Source: Salinirubellus salinus
GTDB lineage: Archaea; Halobacteriota; Halobacteria; Halobacteriales; Haloarculaceae
Length of the DNA stretch: 64,000 bases
Assembly: GCF_025231485.1 (NCBI RefSeq)
Contig: NZ_CP104004.1
Location: 124,001-188,000 of the forward strand
Direction of reading: 5' to 3'
Shown: positions 1 to 8,361 of the stretch, piece by piece
Layout: every line of letters starts with the position of its first letter
How positions within the stretch are numbered: position 1 is the first letter of the stretch
The notes under the pieces: generated by a model
What the model was told of the DNA's origin: nothing
What the model saw: the letters and a program-made list of their open reading frames with translations, nothing else
Database searches by the model: none
Translations under genes and position numbers: made by a program

Positions 1-1
1 G

Positions 2-526
2 GAGGAGACGACACCTTACGAGCGTGTTCGCCACGTTATCGCCCACACGTATTCACCCGTGTCGGCAGACACCGTCGCCGAGGACGCTCTCACCTCGCCG
101 AAGACGGCTCGAAAGCACCTCAATGCACTCGCCGACGAGGGGTTTGTCGTGACGGCTACCGGCGAGCACGGTGGGACAACTTACCGCCGGTCCCCCGAAT
201 CGCTCGTCGTTGAGCAGGCGGCAGATATCCTCGAGCACGTCTCGACGGATGAACTCGTCACGCGTATCGGCGAGATGCGCGATCAGCTCAACGAGTATCG
301 CTCTGAATACGGCGTTGATTCGCCTGAAGAGCTAGCCGTCGAGCAGACGAACCAGACACTCGAGGATAGAGCATCGGACCAGCCGGAAATTGATTCGGAG
401 ACGATTCAAGAGTGGCAGACGCTCCGGCGCAACCTCGCGTTCGCAAACGCAGCCCTCTCGATCGCGAATGCCGAACGATTTGTCGATGGTGATCGTCGCT
501 CGACCGACCGCAGTATTTCGGCCTAG
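2..526 (+). CDS. HTH regulator, 5'-truncated, DUF7342-like
   Basis: The frame is open from base 2, so the N-terminus lies outside the window. A GTG at 59 is in frame but lies inside the winged-helix domain, because the upstream codons (ETTPYERVRHVIAHTYSPV) complete its first helix. The helix-turn-helix is visible as TSPKTARKHLNALADEGFV, followed by a helical, acidic tail. Haloarchaeal DUF7342-type proteins have this layout. The stop lies 3 nt before the start of the next gene, so the two form an operon, and the protein is probably the DNA-binding partner or antitoxin of that gene. The family call rests on memory of the motif. Confidence 0.75.
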   Translation, partial: EETTPYERVRHVIAHTYSPVSADTVAEDALTSPKTARKHLNALADEGFVVTATGEHGGTTYRRSPESLVVEQAADILEHVSTDELVTRIGEMRDQLNEYRSEYGVDSPEELAVEQTNQTLEDRASDQPEIDSETIQEWQTLRRNLAFANAALSIANAERFVDGDRRSTDRSISA

Positions 527-529
527 TCG

Positions 530-1012
530 ATGTCGAATCCAGCTGGAACGGAGGAGAGCCACTCACTCCGTGGGCCGATTGACCGGTCAGCCCTGATCAC
601 AATCCGCGATATTATCGACGAGACAGAGCCCCTCGCGACACCTTCACTCGACGACTATCTCAACCCGTCTGTACTTGAGATCAGCCTCAAGGATGGCCTT
701 TGTGGGGCCGATAATGGGCGAATTGACGTCCAGTGGACAGTCCGTGGAGACTACAAGTTTCACTATACCGACTCCAAGGGCGTGAACTTTCGGTGGGGAA
801 AGCATCCACACGATGGGGACTATATCCACGTGCCCGGTCTCGAGCATTATCACCCACCACCTAATGCGAGTTCAGACCCGGACGAGGTAGAGGAATCCTG
901 CATCAAGCAGTCACCGGAGGCACTGGTTACTCGTGCTGTGCTCAAACTCTGGCGTGTCGCCTACCACAGCCAGTCATATGACCCGCTGAACGCTGGAAGC
1001 AATCCTCCGTGA
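530..1012 (+). CDS. TumE-like (DUF6516-type) small protein, putative toxin
   Basis: This is a 160-residue protein starting with ATG 3 nt after the stop of the HTH gene. The centre has the pattern DYKFHYTD, then FRWGKHPH, then a histidine-rich GLEHYHPPP motif and a conserved EESCI/LVTRAVLKLWRVAY tail. This arrangement resembles haloarchaeal proteins annotated as TumE-family toxins, which are encoded next to an HTH antitoxin. Toxicity is an inference from pairing and motif. The protein could instead be a nucleotide- or RNA-binding partner of the regulator. There are no membrane segments. Confidence 0.6.
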   Translation: MSNPAGTEESHSLRGPIDRSALITIRDIIDETEPLATPSLDDYLNPSVLEISLKDGLCGADNGRIDVQWTVRGDYKFHYTDSKGVNFRWGKHPHDGDYIHVPGLEHYHPPPNASSDPDEVEESCIKQSPEALVTRAVLKLWRVAYHSQSYDPLNAGSNPP

Positions 1013-1393
1013 GACTCGACTACCAGCAGAGCTAGCGATGGATAGTTCCGTCTTCGAGGTCCCTCGACGATATCGTTATATCCAAGCGTGGAGTAGCTAT
1101 AGTGAGCCTTGAACGGCTCATCATATCAAAGTAGGAAGGGCCACTCGCCTTTCCATTCCACTAACGATGAGCTGTAGCGCCGTTACGTGAGCGAGTTTCT
1201 GTACTGACTGCTTCTGTTCGACGTGGTCGTTCGCGGTCTGTCGTCAAGGGCGCGCTGGAGCCACGTTGAATGTACGCGGGATTGTGGGAGGTTCCAACGA
1301 GAAACCGACAGACAGCGCAGGGATACCACGATACAGTTATCATCGCTGTCAGCCTCTCTGCGAGTGGAAAGCACGGCGCTTTCTTACTTTGAT
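1013..1393. other. Non-coding stretch before the OB-fold gene
   Basis: I find no convincing gene here. The frame of the downstream gene stays open back to 1223, but those residues are basic and atypical, so I place the start at 1394. The stretch contains one arm of an inverted repeat (1121-1137) whose other arm overlaps the start of the next gene. Confidence 0.6.
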
Positions 1394-1397
1394 ATGA
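1121..1397. repeat. 17-bp inverted repeat, arms 260 bp apart
   Basis: Bases 1121-1137 read TCATATCAAAGTAGGAA. The reverse complement of 1381-1397 reads TCATATCAAAGTAAGAA, so 16 of 17 positions match. The right arm overlaps the ATG at 1394. It could be a pair of regulator sites or the ends of a 277-bp non-autonomous insertion; no target duplication is evident. Confidence 0.6.
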
Positions 1398-3625
1398 GTG
1401 GATACACCGACAGGTCCGACCTCACTGAGGACGGACAACAGAACGGCAGTACCGAAATCGAACACAACACCGAACATGAGCACCCCACCCACACTGTTCG
1501 CCTGTTCTCACAGGCGGCAGACCACGGATTCCCGGCGACGGTTCGCCTCTCCACCGAGGAGATCCGCCGTCTCGACGATGGAGTGGAATCCCCGACGATT
1601 CGTCGGTGGCTCAACCTCGATGCAGACACGAACGCAGACGCGAGTTCCCACTCGCCGTCCGCACTCTCGACAGAGCGTGAGTTCCGTGGCACTGTGGATG
1701 GACAACACTCGACCACCGAATCTGACTCCGAATTCGACACCGATGTCGACGTCCTCGCCGATGTCGATGCCGGTGTCGACTTCGACCGTGAGTCCGAGCG
1801 TACTGGTGCGCACGAGTCCGGTTCTGAACTCGAACTCGAACGTGAATCCGAGGGCGTCTACGGCTGGTACGATGACCAACCGATGGTCGCGTCTCGGAGT
1901 GATGAGCGGAGGACTGAGATGAACGCTTGCGGACGACCCGCTGATGCGCTCTCTGAGTCCGATGTTCTCGCACGTGGGCAGTACATCTACATGGGCCACG
2001 ACCGCCTGACCGACCCGACTGGGGACCAGTTGACGGGCACGGCATCTGGCTTCGATGAGTACGACCCCATCAGTTCGACGGAGGTTCCGGTGCGCCTTGG
2101 ACGAACACTCGTCCCTGAAGACCAGCTGGATGCACACACTCGCCGGCTGCGTGCGCTGAAGGTCATCCCCGAGGATGAGCAGGCGCCACGCGAGGCAGAG
2201 GGTGTCGGAACGGACGATCTGGAAGTGACGCTTCCCTCTGGGGAGTTAGTCGCACTCCGGACTCTCGTTGCGAATCCAGCGGAGTACTCTCGATCGTCGA
2301 TTCCTGGTATCGAGCGCCGGCTGGCGTTGGATGCAGAGCTAAAGAGAGTCTCTGCGGGAATTGACGCTGCTGGACACCTGACTGGCCTGGCTGCGACGTT
2401 GGATGCACACACCGACTTGCTCGCTCGCTACCGGAGCGCGCGTGCTGGTGTTGCTCCTGCGCGTCGTGAACAGACCGTCGCCCAGCAACTCTACGACCTC
2501 GCCGAGCCCCTTCGGGAGCTCGACGCTGAGGATTCCGAACTTCGTGAGGAGGTCTTGACTGAAGCACGCAGATTGCTCCAGGCTGAGACCGTCCACGAGA
2601 TTCGTCGCCGACCCGTCGAAGTCGCGTCCGACCTTGCACAGCGTGTGCTGGATGGACAAGATGTGACGTCGGCATTCCTCAGACTCCTCGAAGACGAAGC
2701 AACGAACCCGAGAAACGTCCTGCGAATCAACGCGATTCTACAGGCGAACCTCTGGTCCTCGAAAGGCTATCTCACCACGCAAGGCGTCGTGAAGAAGGTC
2801 TACCATGCTGACGTCCCTGGATTGAAATTCGGGATGATCGTCAAGGATGGAGATCGCCGCGAGGATGAAGTTCGTGTCTCTGTCTGGGAGTCAAGCGAAG
2901 AGGAAATTACTGCATCAACGGCCGACCCGGATGACGCCGATGGAGAAGTAATCATCTCGAAGAAGATTCTCGCCGAGCCGAACGAAGGTGACGTGGTCCG
3001 CCTGGTTGACTTCAAGCTACCGTACAAGAAGTCCAACCAGACGTATCAAGGTCAACCGAAGCTCGACTCGCGTTGGGAATCCGAGATTCAGATTCTCGAG
3101 CGTGCACCGATCACCGCACCGACTCGCTCGACGCCTGCGACACCTCAGCGTGTTAGTCAGTCGTCGCGCTCGTCTGATGCTGGTGAGGCTGTTCCCCGGA
3201 GTTCCGCTGCGAAGTTCTCTGGTGACGTTTCGACAACCTGGCCTTCGCCAGTGCTGCTCGAGACGCTCATCGAAGACGAACTCGCTCGTGTCTCCGACCG
3301 CGTTCAAGCAATAGCCGAACGCAAACAGCTCGCACAGCAAGAGCGTCAGATGAAGCGAAACCGCCGATTCCTCACGGACCACCCTGAGGCACTCGGTCTC
3401 TTCAAGGCAAACGCGTTGATGAGATTCGTGAACGGCGACTCGCCTCGTGACCCCTCGTCGTGTTGGGTTTGTGGTGTCCGGAACGATGACATGAACTACG
3501 ATCCGGTCGTAGCGTCTCGATTCCACCCACTCTGCCTGGCACGCGCTGGTGTTGAGAGTTGTAAGGAATACACCGAACAGCGCCTCACCGAGTACACCGA
3601 GTCACTCGATGGAGGAGCTGCCTGA
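1394..3625 (+). CDS. Large OB-fold/zinc protein of the mobile element
   Basis: This is a 743-residue protein from the ATG at 1394. The N-terminal half is low-complexity and acidic, with Asp/Val and Glu/Leu repeats around residues 115-155. A middle helical part (about 330-450) precedes an OB-like segment (about 462-571) that begins TTQGVVKKVYHADVPGLKFG. Near the C-terminus CWVCGV (about 689) and HPLCLARAGVESC (about 712) supply a zinc-site pattern. The gene lies with an RPA homologue and a primase, so single-stranded DNA binding during element replication or transfer is the likely role. I do not recognise a named family, and the OB assignment is by eye. Confidence 0.7.
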   Translation: MSGYTDRSDLTEDGQQNGSTEIEHNTEHEHPTHTVRLFSQAADHGFPATVRLSTEEIRRLDDGVESPTIRRWLNLDADTNADASSHSPSALSTEREFRGTVDGQHSTTESDSEFDTDVDVLADVDAGVDFDRESERTGAHESGSELELERESEGVYGWYDDQPMVASRSDERRTEMNACGRPADALSESDVLARGQYIYMGHDRLTDPTGDQLTGTASGFDEYDPISSTEVPVRLGRTLVPEDQLDAHTRRLRALKVIPEDEQAPREAEGVGTDDLEVTLPSGELVALRTLVANPAEYSRSSIPGIERRLALDAELKRVSAGIDAAGHLTGLAATLDAHTDLLARYRSARAGVAPARREQTVAQQLYDLAEPLRELDAEDSELREEVLTEARRLLQAETVHEIRRRPVEVASDLAQRVLDGQDVTSAFLRLLEDEATNPRNVLRINAILQANLWSSKGYLTTQGVVKKVYHADVPGLKFGMIVKDGDRREDEVRVSVWESSEEEITASTADPDDADGEVIISKKILAEPNEGDVVRLVDFKLPYKKSNQTYQGQPKLDSRWESEIQILERAPITAPTRSTPATPQRVSQSSRSSDAGEAVPRSSAAKFSGDVSTTWPSPVLLETLIEDELARVSDRVQAIAERKQLAQQERQMKRNRRFLTDHPEALGLFKANALMRFVNGDSPRDPSSCWVCGVRNDDMNYDPVVASRFHPLCLARAGVESCKEYTEQRLTEYTESLDGGAA

Positions 3626-3978
3626 GTATGTGTATGAGCACAGTTGATACCCGTACTCAGGTTCGGATTCAGGCTCAGATTCGACAGACCTCGATAACGG
3701 TACTCCCCGATACCTGGTTGTGTCCTGAACTGTAACGAACCCTAGCACCCCCGAGTTCCCTACCGATCGAACTCAGAATTCCAACTAAATTCTCTTTCGA
3801 AAACCAAACCTGTAGCCGCCGAGCAGCGCCTCAGCCTCCCGAACCGCCGATCACGAACCCCCCAGAAGCAGCCTGTGCTACGGTCGATGTCGTGCGGACC
3901 AGAATGTGGTGGGTGTAGTTCCACATTCAATGTAGCCAACGAGTCCTCATACGGGTGAGACGCATATGGAACAACAGT
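3626..3978. other. Non-coding stretch with promoter of the DUF555 gene
   Basis: There is no supported gene. The notable content is the inverted repeat at 3903-3935 (AATGTGG facing CCACATT) and the near-palindrome CCACATTCAATGTAG at 3921-3935. These lie about 45 nt ahead of the DUF555 start. Confidence 0.5.
3921..3935. promoter_or_regulatory. Candidate operator CCACATNNNATGTRG
   Basis: CCACATTCAATGTAG is a near-perfect palindrome upstream of the gene at 3979. A sister site, CCACATTGGATGTGG, lies at 16109-16123, upstream of the TATA box of the pilin gene. The shared spacing and palindrome suggest one regulator for both. Confidence 0.45.
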
Positions 3979-4458
3979 ATGACGACGTCTGGGCACGGTG
4001 AGGAGGAGACATGGTTTGAGGTACAGCTGTCGGTTCCATGGGTGGTGGCGGGAACGACGGGCGTCCAGGACGTAATCAACATCGCGGTGTCGGAGGTGGG
4101 CAAGAGGGTGAATCAGACGTCGGCGCGGTACTCGGAGATCGTCGTTCAGGACGTCGCGTGTCCGTCCTGCGGGTATGAGTATGAGGCGGCGCTTTCGACG
4201 ACGGATTTCGCGTTGGTGGTCGTGACGGTGTTGGCGCAGTTCGAGGCGTCCTCAGCGGAGGAGAGTTCGCGCATCGCGAAGCGTGAGTTGGGTGTGCGAA
4301 TGAAGGATATTCCGTTGACTGTCCTTGGGGTTCGGCGGGCGTCGTCAGCAGTGGAGCCAGCGGTGGAAACGGCGTCGGAGCCGGACGCGGTGACAGATGC
4401 GCCCGCAGGGGACAGGCCGGAGAGTGACGCCTCGAGGTCAAGCTCCTCGGCGAGGTAG
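3979..4458 (+). CDS. DUF555 (UPF0212) protein
   Basis: This is a 159-residue protein. ATG 3979 is preferred over ATG 3955 because family homology begins with FEVQLSVPWVV just after it. The core matches DUF555/UPF0212: DVINIAVSEVGKRVN near residues 31-45, a CPSCG zinc knuckle at 61-65, the segment SSRIAKRELGVRMKDIPLTV, then a disordered Ser/Ala/Glu tail from about residue 125. Chromosomal DUF555 proteins are small zinc proteins of unknown function. This copy sits on a mobile element and has the extra tail. The molecular role is not known. Confidence 0.85.
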   Translation: MTTSGHGEEETWFEVQLSVPWVVAGTTGVQDVINIAVSEVGKRVNQTSARYSEIVVQDVACPSCGYEYEAALSTTDFALVVVTVLAQFEASSAEESSRIAKRELGVRMKDIPLTVLGVRRASSAVEPAVETASEPDAVTDAPAGDRPESDASRSSSSAR

Positions 4459-5099
4459 TCTTCCGTCTCTTCAAACTTCATAGTGAAACGAAGCCCTACA
4501 GGTGGTATAGCGCTAATACTGGCCCTTAGTACTCTACCTCAATCCAACTTCCTGGGTATTCGAACCCAGTATTCTGATTGTGACCCCGAAAGTCATAATA
4601 TTTATTATGTTAAGGAACCAACTGATGTCGTGCCCAAAACACCCTCCTACGACGGACGACACCCCTCCATGGATGGGCACACATCCACCGGGGATTAGGA
4701 CAGTTTCCTACGTCTCCTGCCACGAGCGAGCGAAGTTGCTCGACCAGTGCCGAGCGTAGGATCAGCGGAGCAGTCTCTAGCGGTGGATTAGCCGCGGATG
4801 ACTGTAACGTCGAAGCCGATAGCAAAGCCAGTTCCAATCCCACTGCCCGTACAAGCACGGGAACTCGGCCTCTCACGTAAGGATGGCCGGGGACACCCTC
4901 CTTTCGAGAAAGTACCAGAACGAACGGTGCGCGAGGTCGATGGCTTAGTGTCTGGTCGGGGAGTGGATTCAGCCAATTCGATTCGTAAAGAAGATTTCGA
5001 GTGTGGGGTCATGGCTGTCGAGGGACCGAAATCCGTGGTCCTCAGCACGCCCTCAACGACATGAGCAAAACTGGATATTCGATGCACAGCGACCGCCGG
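4459..5099. other. Long stretch without a supported gene
   Basis: Short open frames exist on both strands around 4788-5087 and at 4483-4698. None has a convincing start, codon bias or recognisable motif. The segment 4590-4640 is AT-rich compared with its surroundings. It may be a decayed gene or a long leader. Confidence 0.4.
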
Positions 5100-5327
5100 C
5101 TACCAGGACGGTCGGGTGAACGCGTGGAGGATGCGGCGGATCGTCGAGATGACGATGTATGCGGTCGAGACTGCGAAGCCACCGACACAGACGGTCCAGA
5201 GGCCGGTGGTAGCGAACTGCGGATCGACAGCGAGGAACATCATCCCGACGTAGGCGGTGATAAACATCGAAAAGACGGCGGTGGTCAGGAGCGGTACGTT
5301 GACCGGGGGTGCATATCGGATGGACAT
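5100..5327 (-). CDS. Small two-helix membrane protein
   Basis: This 75-residue protein starts at ATG 5327. It has two hydrophobic segments (about 13-33 and 41-62) separated by a short polar loop, and a basic C-terminal end (RRILHAFTRPSW). It lies on the same strand as the RPA and primase genes and downstream of one copy of their shared hairpin motif (5500-5525), so it is probably part of the same regulon. The function is unknown. A small helper of the transfer apparatus is possible but not shown. Confidence 0.55.
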   Translation of the reverse strand: MSIRYAPPVNVPLLTTAVFSMFITAYVGMMFLAVDPQFATTGLWTVCVGGFAVSTAYIVISTIRRILHAFTRPSW

Positions 5328-5730
5328 AATTCGTGGTCGGAGTCGAAGGTGAGTCGAGACTGATCGGTTCGGTCGGGTCGGCGGCGCACGGCCGCGCCGC
5401 GGACAAACTCGAGATCGAGCTGGAGCTGGAGCTCTGGCTCGGAATCGGAACGACGCGAGTGTCGTCGATGTCGCGGCGAGACGCCGCGCTGCTCGACTTC
5501 CTCACCCCTTTAGGGGACCAATACTCGGCCCGAGAGTGACCGTCCATCCGAGGGGGGTCGAACCGCATCGGTAACCGGCCGAGCGAAGCGAGGCCGGGAG
5601 CGGAGCGGGGCGGCGGAACGGGGCGGGGCGGAAGCGACAGGCCTCTCACAACCGGGGGAGCGCTAGCCGAGCCGGATCAGGGGATTCGAGCGTCAAAAAA
5701 CGCCTCCGGGAGGTGGGGACGGCTCGCCCC
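5328..5730. other. Non-coding GC-rich stretch with shared hairpin motif
   Basis: The segment 5570-5640 is a run of G-rich purine repeats. One copy of the shared module motif is at 5500-5525. An open frame on the plus strand (5333-5539) has no gene-like features. Confidence 0.5.
5500..5525 (-). promoter_or_regulatory. Shared hairpin motif, copy 1
   Basis: On the minus strand it reads AGTATTGG, one base, then CCCCTAAAGGGG, then TGAGG. The CCCC/GGGG arms form a hairpin or dyad. The same layout recurs at 7391-7426, 7541-7571 and 8239-8270. The GGGGTGAGG part resembles a Shine-Dalgarno sequence that the CCCC arm could mask in RNA. Confidence 0.6.
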
Positions 5731-7326
5731 TTATTGGGCTTGAGCGAGACTCGCTTCCGGCGCGATGTCCTTGATGGCCGCCTCGACTGCCGCTTCGATG
5801 TCGGAGACATCCGACTGGTACACCGACTGGACGGCGTCGGTGGCGTCGGAGTCGCGACTGGCGAGCGCGCCGAGGCGCTGCTGGGTCGCGTCGATGGTCT
5901 CGGCCACCCACGAGTCACGGGCCTCGCGGTCGACGACCGTGATGGACTCAGGTTGGATGGACACCTTCACGCCGTAGTCCGTCTCGTAGTGGTGGAGTTT
6001 GCCGACCACGGCCACGTACGAGGGCGTCTCGGCCGACCGGAGCACGTCCATTGCCTCTGCCTGGTACTGCCCGGCGTAGAGGTTGGCGGCCTCACCAGCG
6101 GCCATCACGCGCCCCTTCCAGAACTCGGAGTCACTGCCGACGTCAGCCGTCTCGATGAGCGTCCCGACGACGAACACGCGGTTGGCCGCCTCGCCACTCG
6201 GCAGGAGCGTGAACTTCGGCGCTCGGTCATCGCCCTCGTCTTCGGGGCGGGTGAACGAGTGGGTCGCCTGGTTGAGTTCTTCGGCAAACAGGCGCTTGGC
6301 CGGCTGGCGCTGAGTGACGGCCGGGGCGATGATCGCGTCGCTGAGGCCGGGGTTGTCAGCGGAGTAGCCCGTCTCGACCGCTTCGTCCACGAGGAAGTAC
6401 TCGCCGACGACCGGGCCACGCACATCGAACGTCTTCCCGATGAGCGAGGCGCGGAGTTCTGCGCCGACCACGCTGGCGTCGAGGGCATCAGCGGCCATTT
6501 CCTTCGCTCGCTCGAGTGTGATGCCACTGACAGCGGTGGTCATCTCGGCGTTGAACAGCGCTCGGACAGCGCGCTCACCGTCGTCGAGGATCGCTTTCAG
6601 CCGAAGGTCGAACACACCATCAACTTCGCCGTGCTCGGAGCAGCGGCCGTTCTGGACGACGCGGGTGCAGTCCTCGTGGGGACAGCGCTTGATCAGGCCA
6701 CTGCCGTCTTCGAGGGCGACGAGCGTGCCCGTTGCGCGCACTTTGCCGTCGGTGGATTCGACGGCGTCCTCGGCGGCGACCTCGGTGACCTCGCTGGCCT
6801 TGTTGAGCGAGATGGAGTACTTGCCTTCGTACTCGTTGGTGATGGCCGAGGCGATGTCGTAGGTGACGCCCTCCTCGAGGGCAGGCAGGCTCTCAGTGTT
6901 CTTCTGCCAGACGACGAACTTCATCTGGGCGCTCTCATCACCGATGAGGCCGACCTGCCGCATGGAGTCGTGCTTGGGCTCCCAGAGGTCGACGACCTGC
7001 ACTCGGACGTCCACCCATTCCTCCGGGCCGACATCTGCGATGTCGCCGAGCATGACGCGCTCGAAGGCGTGCGAGCCGCTCGCGTCGCCACCGAAGCCCG
7101 CCAGCGCCGAGATGTCCTCGGACAGGTCGCCGTCGTCGAGGTCGTACTCCGCTGCGAGGTTGCGAACCGTCGTCGTGGTCGCCTCCTCGAGAGGGACGCT
7201 GAACTCCTGCATCGCCGCGATTCGCTCCTGGACGGTCGAAGCGGGCACGTCCACGCCCATCTCGCCGAACTTGCCGCTGATGTCTGCCGCACGCTGCTCC
7301 ACGCTGAGGTTGGAGTTTGCACTCAT
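5731..7326 (-). CDS. RPA-like single-stranded DNA binding protein fused to an RPA-associated domain
   Basis: This is a 531-residue protein. I choose ATG 7326 (MSANSNLSVEQRAADIS) rather than the upstream ATG because replication factor A similarity starts there. After an N-terminal helical region comes an OB-fold (about 100-145: WVDVRVQVVDLWEPKHDS). A zinc-finger pattern CPHEDC...CSEH lies near residue 212. The C-terminal third (about 380-450, with EFWKGRVMAAGEAANLYAGQY) resembles the RPA-associated COG3390 protein, normally encoded by a separate gene. It should coat single-stranded DNA during element replication. It lies next to the primase and carries two shared motifs in its leader. Confidence 0.9.
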   Translation of the reverse strand: MSANSNLSVEQRAADISGKFGEMGVDVPASTVQERIAAMQEFSVPLEEATTTTVRNLAAEYDLDDGDLSEDISALAGFGGDASGSHAFERVMLGDIADVGPEEWVDVRVQVVDLWEPKHDSMRQVGLIGDESAQMKFVVWQKNTESLPALEEGVTYDIASAITNEYEGKYSISLNKASEVTEVAAEDAVESTDGKVRATGTLVALEDGSGLIKRCPHEDCTRVVQNGRCSEHGEVDGVFDLRLKAILDDGERAVRALFNAEMTTAVSGITLERAKEMAADALDASVVGAELRASLIGKTFDVRGPVVGEYFLVDEAVETGYSADNPGLSDAIIAPAVTQRQPAKRLFAEELNQATHSFTRPEDEGDDRAPKFTLLPSGEAANRVFVVGTLIETADVGSDSEFWKGRVMAAGEAANLYAGQYQAEAMDVLRSAETPSYVAVVGKLHHYETDYGVKVSIQPESITVVDREARDSWVAETIDATQQRLGALASRDSDATDAVQSVYQSDVSDIEAAVEAAIKDIAPEASLAQAQ

Positions 7327-7390
7327 AGTAGTCTCTCTGAGGGGGATTTCACGAGTCAAGACAGAACGAGGACGTGCCTCGCCCCACCCG

Positions 7391-7426
7391 CACTTCCCTC
7401 ACCCCCTTTGGGGGCCAATACTTTCG
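7391..7426 (-). promoter_or_regulatory. Shared hairpin motif, copy 2
   Basis: Minus-strand order is CGAAAGTATTGG, then CCCCCAAAGGGGG, then TGAGGGAAGTG. It lies about 70 nt upstream of the RPA start. Confidence 0.6.
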
Positions 7427-7540
7427 GGAATCGCAAGCAGGACAACCGCCAGTGGCGGAGTTTTAACAGATCGGCGTTGCTCGCATCGAGCCGCTCGTGA
7501 GGTCGAAGATCGAGAAAATGGACGTCGTCACGCCCTCTCT

Positions 7541-7571
7541 CACTTCCCTCACCCCCTTTGGGGGCCAATAC
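7541..7571 (-). promoter_or_regulatory. Shared hairpin motif, copy 3
   Basis: The 31 bases are identical to 7391-7421 and lie 150 bp further upstream of the RPA gene. Confidence 0.6.
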
Positions 7572-7925
7572 CCACGTCAAAGGGGAAAGCCGAACTTGTC
7601 TTCGTTGAAAGTCTCGCTCGATTCTGAATTCCAGTGACTGTAGTCGATGTCGGGAGCGTATTCGAGTTGTATTTCTCTCTGGTAGGCCCTAGGATTATAT
7701 GTTCCTAAGATAACCTGTTGATGCCGGGAGATGTCAGAGGCACTGGCTCCCCCACCCCCAATCCCCTTGCATACTGGTAGCCGCTACCCCGGAAGAGTGG
7801 TTGTCGAGATAGAGTCAAGGATTGTCCATTACTCCCTTTTAGCAGCACGCATACCGAATTGGTCATCCACTGTGGATTGCTCTGAAGCCTAAGCCTGGAA
7901 TCCTGCTCTTAGCACATGATGTGGA

Positions 7926-8231
7926 TTAGAACGTGTAGTCGTCACGAACGACCGCGTTCGCACAGGATTCACAGAGGACGTCGAAGGGCGGCCACCCGGT
8001 GAGGCCGTCGGCGTCCTCGAGGAGCGCGGTCGGGACCAGGCCGCTGGTCCCACAGCCACCGTCACACGAGGTGAACGAGTGGCTGACCGCGGCGAAGGTC
8101 TCGCCGTGCGGGTCGTGGTCGGGCTTGCGGAACTCGGGTTCCTCGCCCGTTTTGAAGGACACGCTGACCGGCTCGCGCTCGGCCGTGTGGTTGGTATCGG
8201 TGCGCCGCTCGTCGGACTGGATGTTGGTCAT
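7926..8231 (-). CDS. Small zinc-binding protein
   Basis: This is a 101-residue protein. ATG 8231 (MTNIQSDERR) is preferred over ATG 8261 because a GGGGTGAGGG ribosome-binding sequence sits about 8 nt ahead of it and the upstream ATG lies inside the shared hairpin. Two cysteine pairs, CDGGCG (around residue 55) and CESC (around 88), suggest a treble-clef or ribbon zinc site; the rest is acidic and polar. It sits between the RPA and primase genes, so a replication accessory or regulatory role is likely. No named family is recognised. Confidence 0.75.
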   Translation of the reverse strand: MTNIQSDERRTDTNHTAEREPVSVSFKTGEEPEFRKPDHDPHGETFAAVSHSFTSCDGGCGTSGLVPTALLEDADGLTGWPPFDVLCESCANAVVRDDYTF

Positions 8232-8238
8232 CTCAAAT

Positions 8239-8270
8239 CCCTCACCCCATTTGGGGTCCAATACTTTCGC
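8239..8270 (-). promoter_or_regulatory. Shared hairpin motif, copy 4, overlapping a ribosome-binding site
   Basis: Minus-strand order is GCGAAAGTATTGG, A, CCCCAAATGGGG, TGAGGG. Here the 3' arm is placed as the ribosome-binding site of the gene at 8231. Pairing of the CCCC arm with it would hide that site. Confidence 0.65.
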
Positions 8271-8361
8271 AGCGACGAGGAAGGGGACACCACGGGCCGT
8301 GCGGGAGCGACGCCGCCGAGACGCGCGGCGATCACCCTACCAGCAAAGCCGGGAAGCGGAG

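Larger units (their letters stand above)
7327..7925. other. Leader of the RPA gene and adjoining non-coding DNA
   Basis: This stretch holds two copies of the shared motif, 150 bp apart, whose first 31 bases are identical (7391-7421 and 7541-7571). Between them is only a possible 22-codon minus-strand frame. The part 7620-7925 shows nothing recognisable. Confidence 0.6.

Noticed and set aside
4788-5087. Overlapping small frames on both strands
   Set aside because: Neither has a clear ribosome site, motif or composition; they cannot be told from chance open frames.
5713-7500. 595-codon plus-strand open frame opposite the RPA gene
   Set aside because: It is the antisense shadow of a high-GC coding gene; the minus strand has OB-fold and zinc motifs, the plus strand has none.
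7356-7580. 74-codon minus-strand frame in the RPA leader
   Set aside because: It consists largely of two translated copies of the hairpin motif, which explains its repeated VLAPKGGEGS segment.
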